A stretch of DNA of 64,000 bases, taken from NCBI GenBank assembly GCA_024036415.1, contig JAMWET010006979.1, forward strand, positions 248,001-312,000. The letters run 5' to 3'. The stretch comes from Prochilodus magdalenae (Eukaryota > Chordata > Actinopteri > Characiformes > Prochilodontidae). This document shows positions 61,331 through 64,000 of the stretch, piece after piece. Numbering within the stretch: position 1 is the stretch's first letter; every line of letters begins with the position of its first letter. The position numbers and the translations under genes are program-made. The notes under the pieces are model-generated. The model did no database searches. It was not told the origin of the DNA and was given only the letters and a program-made list of their open reading frames with translations.

Positions 61331-63599
61331 GGGTATCAGTTGACATAAGACAATGGTAGGTCTGTGAAATAAAGAGCTTTTTAGTGGAGAATTACAAAAG
61401 GGAGGACAGGAAATGGCAAGAGACCTAATGTCTGACTGGAGAAAAACTGAATAGGCAGGACAATCATACTTGGATTTGATTTAATGGGAATGGTGATCTT
61501 TTGGCTCTTCTCTGAGGAACAAATTGTAGGATATAGTTGCTAAATCCTTGTCAAATGTGCAACCTGTGTAATAGCTTAGCTATTGATCTTAAATAAACAA
61601 GTGTATACAGAAATAACAAAAAGTACAGAATCATAATGTTGATTTATAAATAATTTGTGCTTTGAACTCTAAGTAACTACACTTTTTACACCCACTGTGG
61701 CAAAATGATTGAGTGGCAGTGGTACCTTAATGCCATGAAAAAGAAATATCTAAAATGGGGGGAAAGCTGTGTAAGTAGATTCAGCAAAAACAAAATGTAG
61801 CCATCTTTTTATAGACAGCTGAAAGATAAAGTCAATAAGCAAAAGGATCGCACAAGCCTTCCTAATCACCTTTATCTTTTTTTGTGTACTGGGGCGGGTA
61901 TTCGCATAGGCTGTGTATAGGTGCAAGCAAAAGCCTAGATACAAACTAAAAGTGTTACAAAGCATAAAACTGTAAATAAATTTCAATACAAATATTACAA
62001 GTAACATGAGTAATCATGGAGTGGAATCTGTCACTATTTTGTAAAAAGCAACATCACTAAAGCAATATGGTTGTTTGCATGTTAATTTTATTTAGCTGTT
62101 CAATCAAAATTTATTTTTTGCAATAGTATTGTGGTGGAATCTTTGCAGTGAGCTGCAAAAATTGTATGTAACTTTTTTATCGGAGGATTGGCATAGTAGT
62201 CCCACTGAAGCTGCTCTATAGGCATAAGCAATTATTATAATCATTGCTACTATTGTGGAGCGCCAGGGAAAGTTGATACCTTATAGATGTATTGTAATTT
62301 GTATGTGCCAATGAAATCACCACTAAATGTTTCTTGCAATAGGACACCTCCATTTAAATAGTCTCACCACATGCCGATGCTGAAGCTGCTTTGTTTTTCT
62401 ATGTTTGACTTTTGCATGTCACTTCATTGACAATGCCCATTGTTGCTATCATTTTCATAACTATACAAATCATATTTTGTTTATTCTGTTGTGGCTTTTT
62501 AGGCATGTATCCACTCTAGGACACAAGGTTTGAATTTCTTACAGCATTTAGAGCCTTGGTCAAATGAAGATGGCCATGCAAATTGGACCCTGCTCTCTTC
62601 TTGGCGCTGGTAACCACTACATATCAGTTGCAGATATAAATTTTAACCCTCCCTGCTCCCTGTGTGTGCACTTGTACATGGTATTTCCAATGCAAATCCG
62701 CAAAGACCAGTGTCTGTGTATGTTTCAGCCCCAGATTAATTGCCCTCACTTTCTGTCTGTGCACAACCTACTAGAATGAAGCGCAAAGCTATTCTTGGGC
62801 CTCTGCAATTTATAATTTCTTCCAAGTAGGAAACTTGTTAGGGCTTAGGATCCAAATGAGTGTGGTTAAAATAAAATCTAAGTTTGCCATAAGAAGCAAG
62901 AAAAAAACAAAGTAAATCCAGTCTAAGTCCAGCCCTACAGTTTCTGTGATTAAGGTGAAGATTTTTGCCAGCAATTAGTAGAGTGTACTTTGTGACCGGC
63001 CCCATCTAAAAGCTTATGCGGACTCCAGCAATTTGACTGCAGCAGTAGCATAAATCTGGTTTTACCTTCAAGGATGAGCAGATGCTGGGTGATCCGAGAC
63101 AAAGACAGCCCCTGGATGGTGTGCTGCTAAAAATAAACACACAGACACATGCACACCTTGCTGCTCTTTATTATCGGGGGTCTAATTAGAACAGCATTGC
63201 AGTATTTGCTCAGGGATCATGTGTCCTATGATAATGCTCTAAAATAGAACACAGGTAGAGCATGCAGAGTCCTGGGAGAATGACGTGAAGTTTTCTCTTT
63301 TCTTTTGAAAGGGGCTTCCTTCCCTGTTCCACTTTGTTCTCAGCATACATTAACAGAAAGATAAATAAACAGATTGAGCAGGAAGATGTTACAGAGGGGA
63401 AAGAAATGGATTATTTTACCAGCCAGAGCTATAAAAGAGGTTGAGCGTCTTCTCAGAGTTAAAATCTTGCTCTTGGTGTATTATTGGAAAGGGACTGATT
63501 GTGCGGCTTGGTCTGTATGCCTCCTTGCATACTGATGCTCTCCTCTGTTTCTCTCCTTTTCTTTTGCTTGCACTCTCTCCCTCTCCCTGTCTGTCTCTG

Positions 63600-63642
<43 letters not shown>

Positions 63643-64000
63643 CTTCGAGTTATTTATAGCCAAGTCTTGCTGCGCTGGGGCTGCTGGGAGACCATGAAAG
63701 CCTTTTCATGTTCTCATAGTAATTACCACCCCGGTGCCTGGTCTGCAGGAGGAGGAGAGGGGGCAGTGTTGCTACTGCTGTTTCATGGACTTGTGCTGTT
63801 TTCTATCAAATCACGCACGACTTATTGATCTATCTTCAATCCGCCTTTTGATTAGCCTTTGCTATGCTTAGTTCTCCTGCATCGTTCTTTCTTTCTCCTC
63901 ATTAGTACTCAAACTTTCACATGAACCACAAGGAACGGTCACTGTCTTCAGTGACTGCTGACCAGAGTGAGAGCGCTTCTCATTTGCCATTTTGTGTAAT
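61331..64000. other. Spacer, no gene seen; possible regulatory patches
   Basis: No exon was recognised up to the right edge. The block 62.9-63.45 kb is non-repetitive and has dense homeobox and forkhead-type motifs. The final 350 bp are less AT-rich and hold a 109-codon frame that arises mostly from the CT repeat. Confidence 0.35.
63571..63643 (+). repeat. (CT)n microsatellite
   Basis: A CTCT run of about 70 bp with CTGT interruptions at the left and a pure core from 63610 to 63638. It explains the Ser-Leu and Arg-Glu low-complexity frames on the two strands. Confidence 0.95.

Noticed and set aside
63441..63828. Frames with Ser/Leu-rich or Arg/Glu-rich low complexity near the right edge
   Set aside because: They are generated by the CT repeat on its two strands.

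Overview
The window is vertebrate nuclear DNA, almost certainly from a ray-finned (teleost) fish. Genes are split by GT-AG introns, spacers are AT-rich, and several relics belong to repeat classes common in fish: Tc1/mariner elements, an L2-like LINE, palindromic miniature elements and long CA, GT, CT and GATG tracts. The repeat flavour hints at an otophysan such as a catfish or characin, but that is only an impression. Nothing points to bacterial or viral DNA.

Three genes are well supported. (1) At the left edge (about 1.37-4.18 kb, + strand) lie the last eight coding exons of a type II keratin; its first exon falls outside the window. Exon lengths match the classical type II keratin pattern, and the tail ends like keratin 8. 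(2) At 8.40-9.44 kb (- strand) is a single-exon class A receptor that I recognise as the bile acid receptor gpbar1 (TGR5). (3) At 20.13-24.01 kb (- strand) is an 11-exon gene encoding a complete 416-residue WD40 protein, the orthologue of AAMP. GPBAR1 and AAMP are also neighbours in mammals (human 2q35), which supports both calls.

The rest is spacer. A CpG-richer block at 40.3-41.25 kb ends in a good splice donor. A possible second exon at 44.10-44.25 kb carries a candidate start codon. Together they could be the 5' end of an unidentified + strand gene whose remaining exons lie beyond the window; this is tentative. The 46-64 kb interval shows no recognisable exon but has several balanced, motif-dense patches that look like regulatory DNA.

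Mobile elements cluster in 31-37 kb and 44-61 kb. They include a 252-bp palindromic element flanked by TTAA, a 178-bp inverted-repeat element, and a 1,559-bp Tc1-like transposon with about 200-bp inverted repeats and a broken transposase. There are four further Tc1 relics, one of them an internally deleted copy that keeps both ends. Three copies of one non-autonomous palindromic family, a degenerate 2.7-kb L2-like LINE on the - strand and the 3' tip of another LINE complete the set.

I found no convincing new molecular system. The most useful leads are the gpbar1 start-codon cluster, possible regulatory modules at 30.2, 51.8 and 63.2 kb, the TTAA palindrome, and the possible hidden 5' exons at 40-44 kb.
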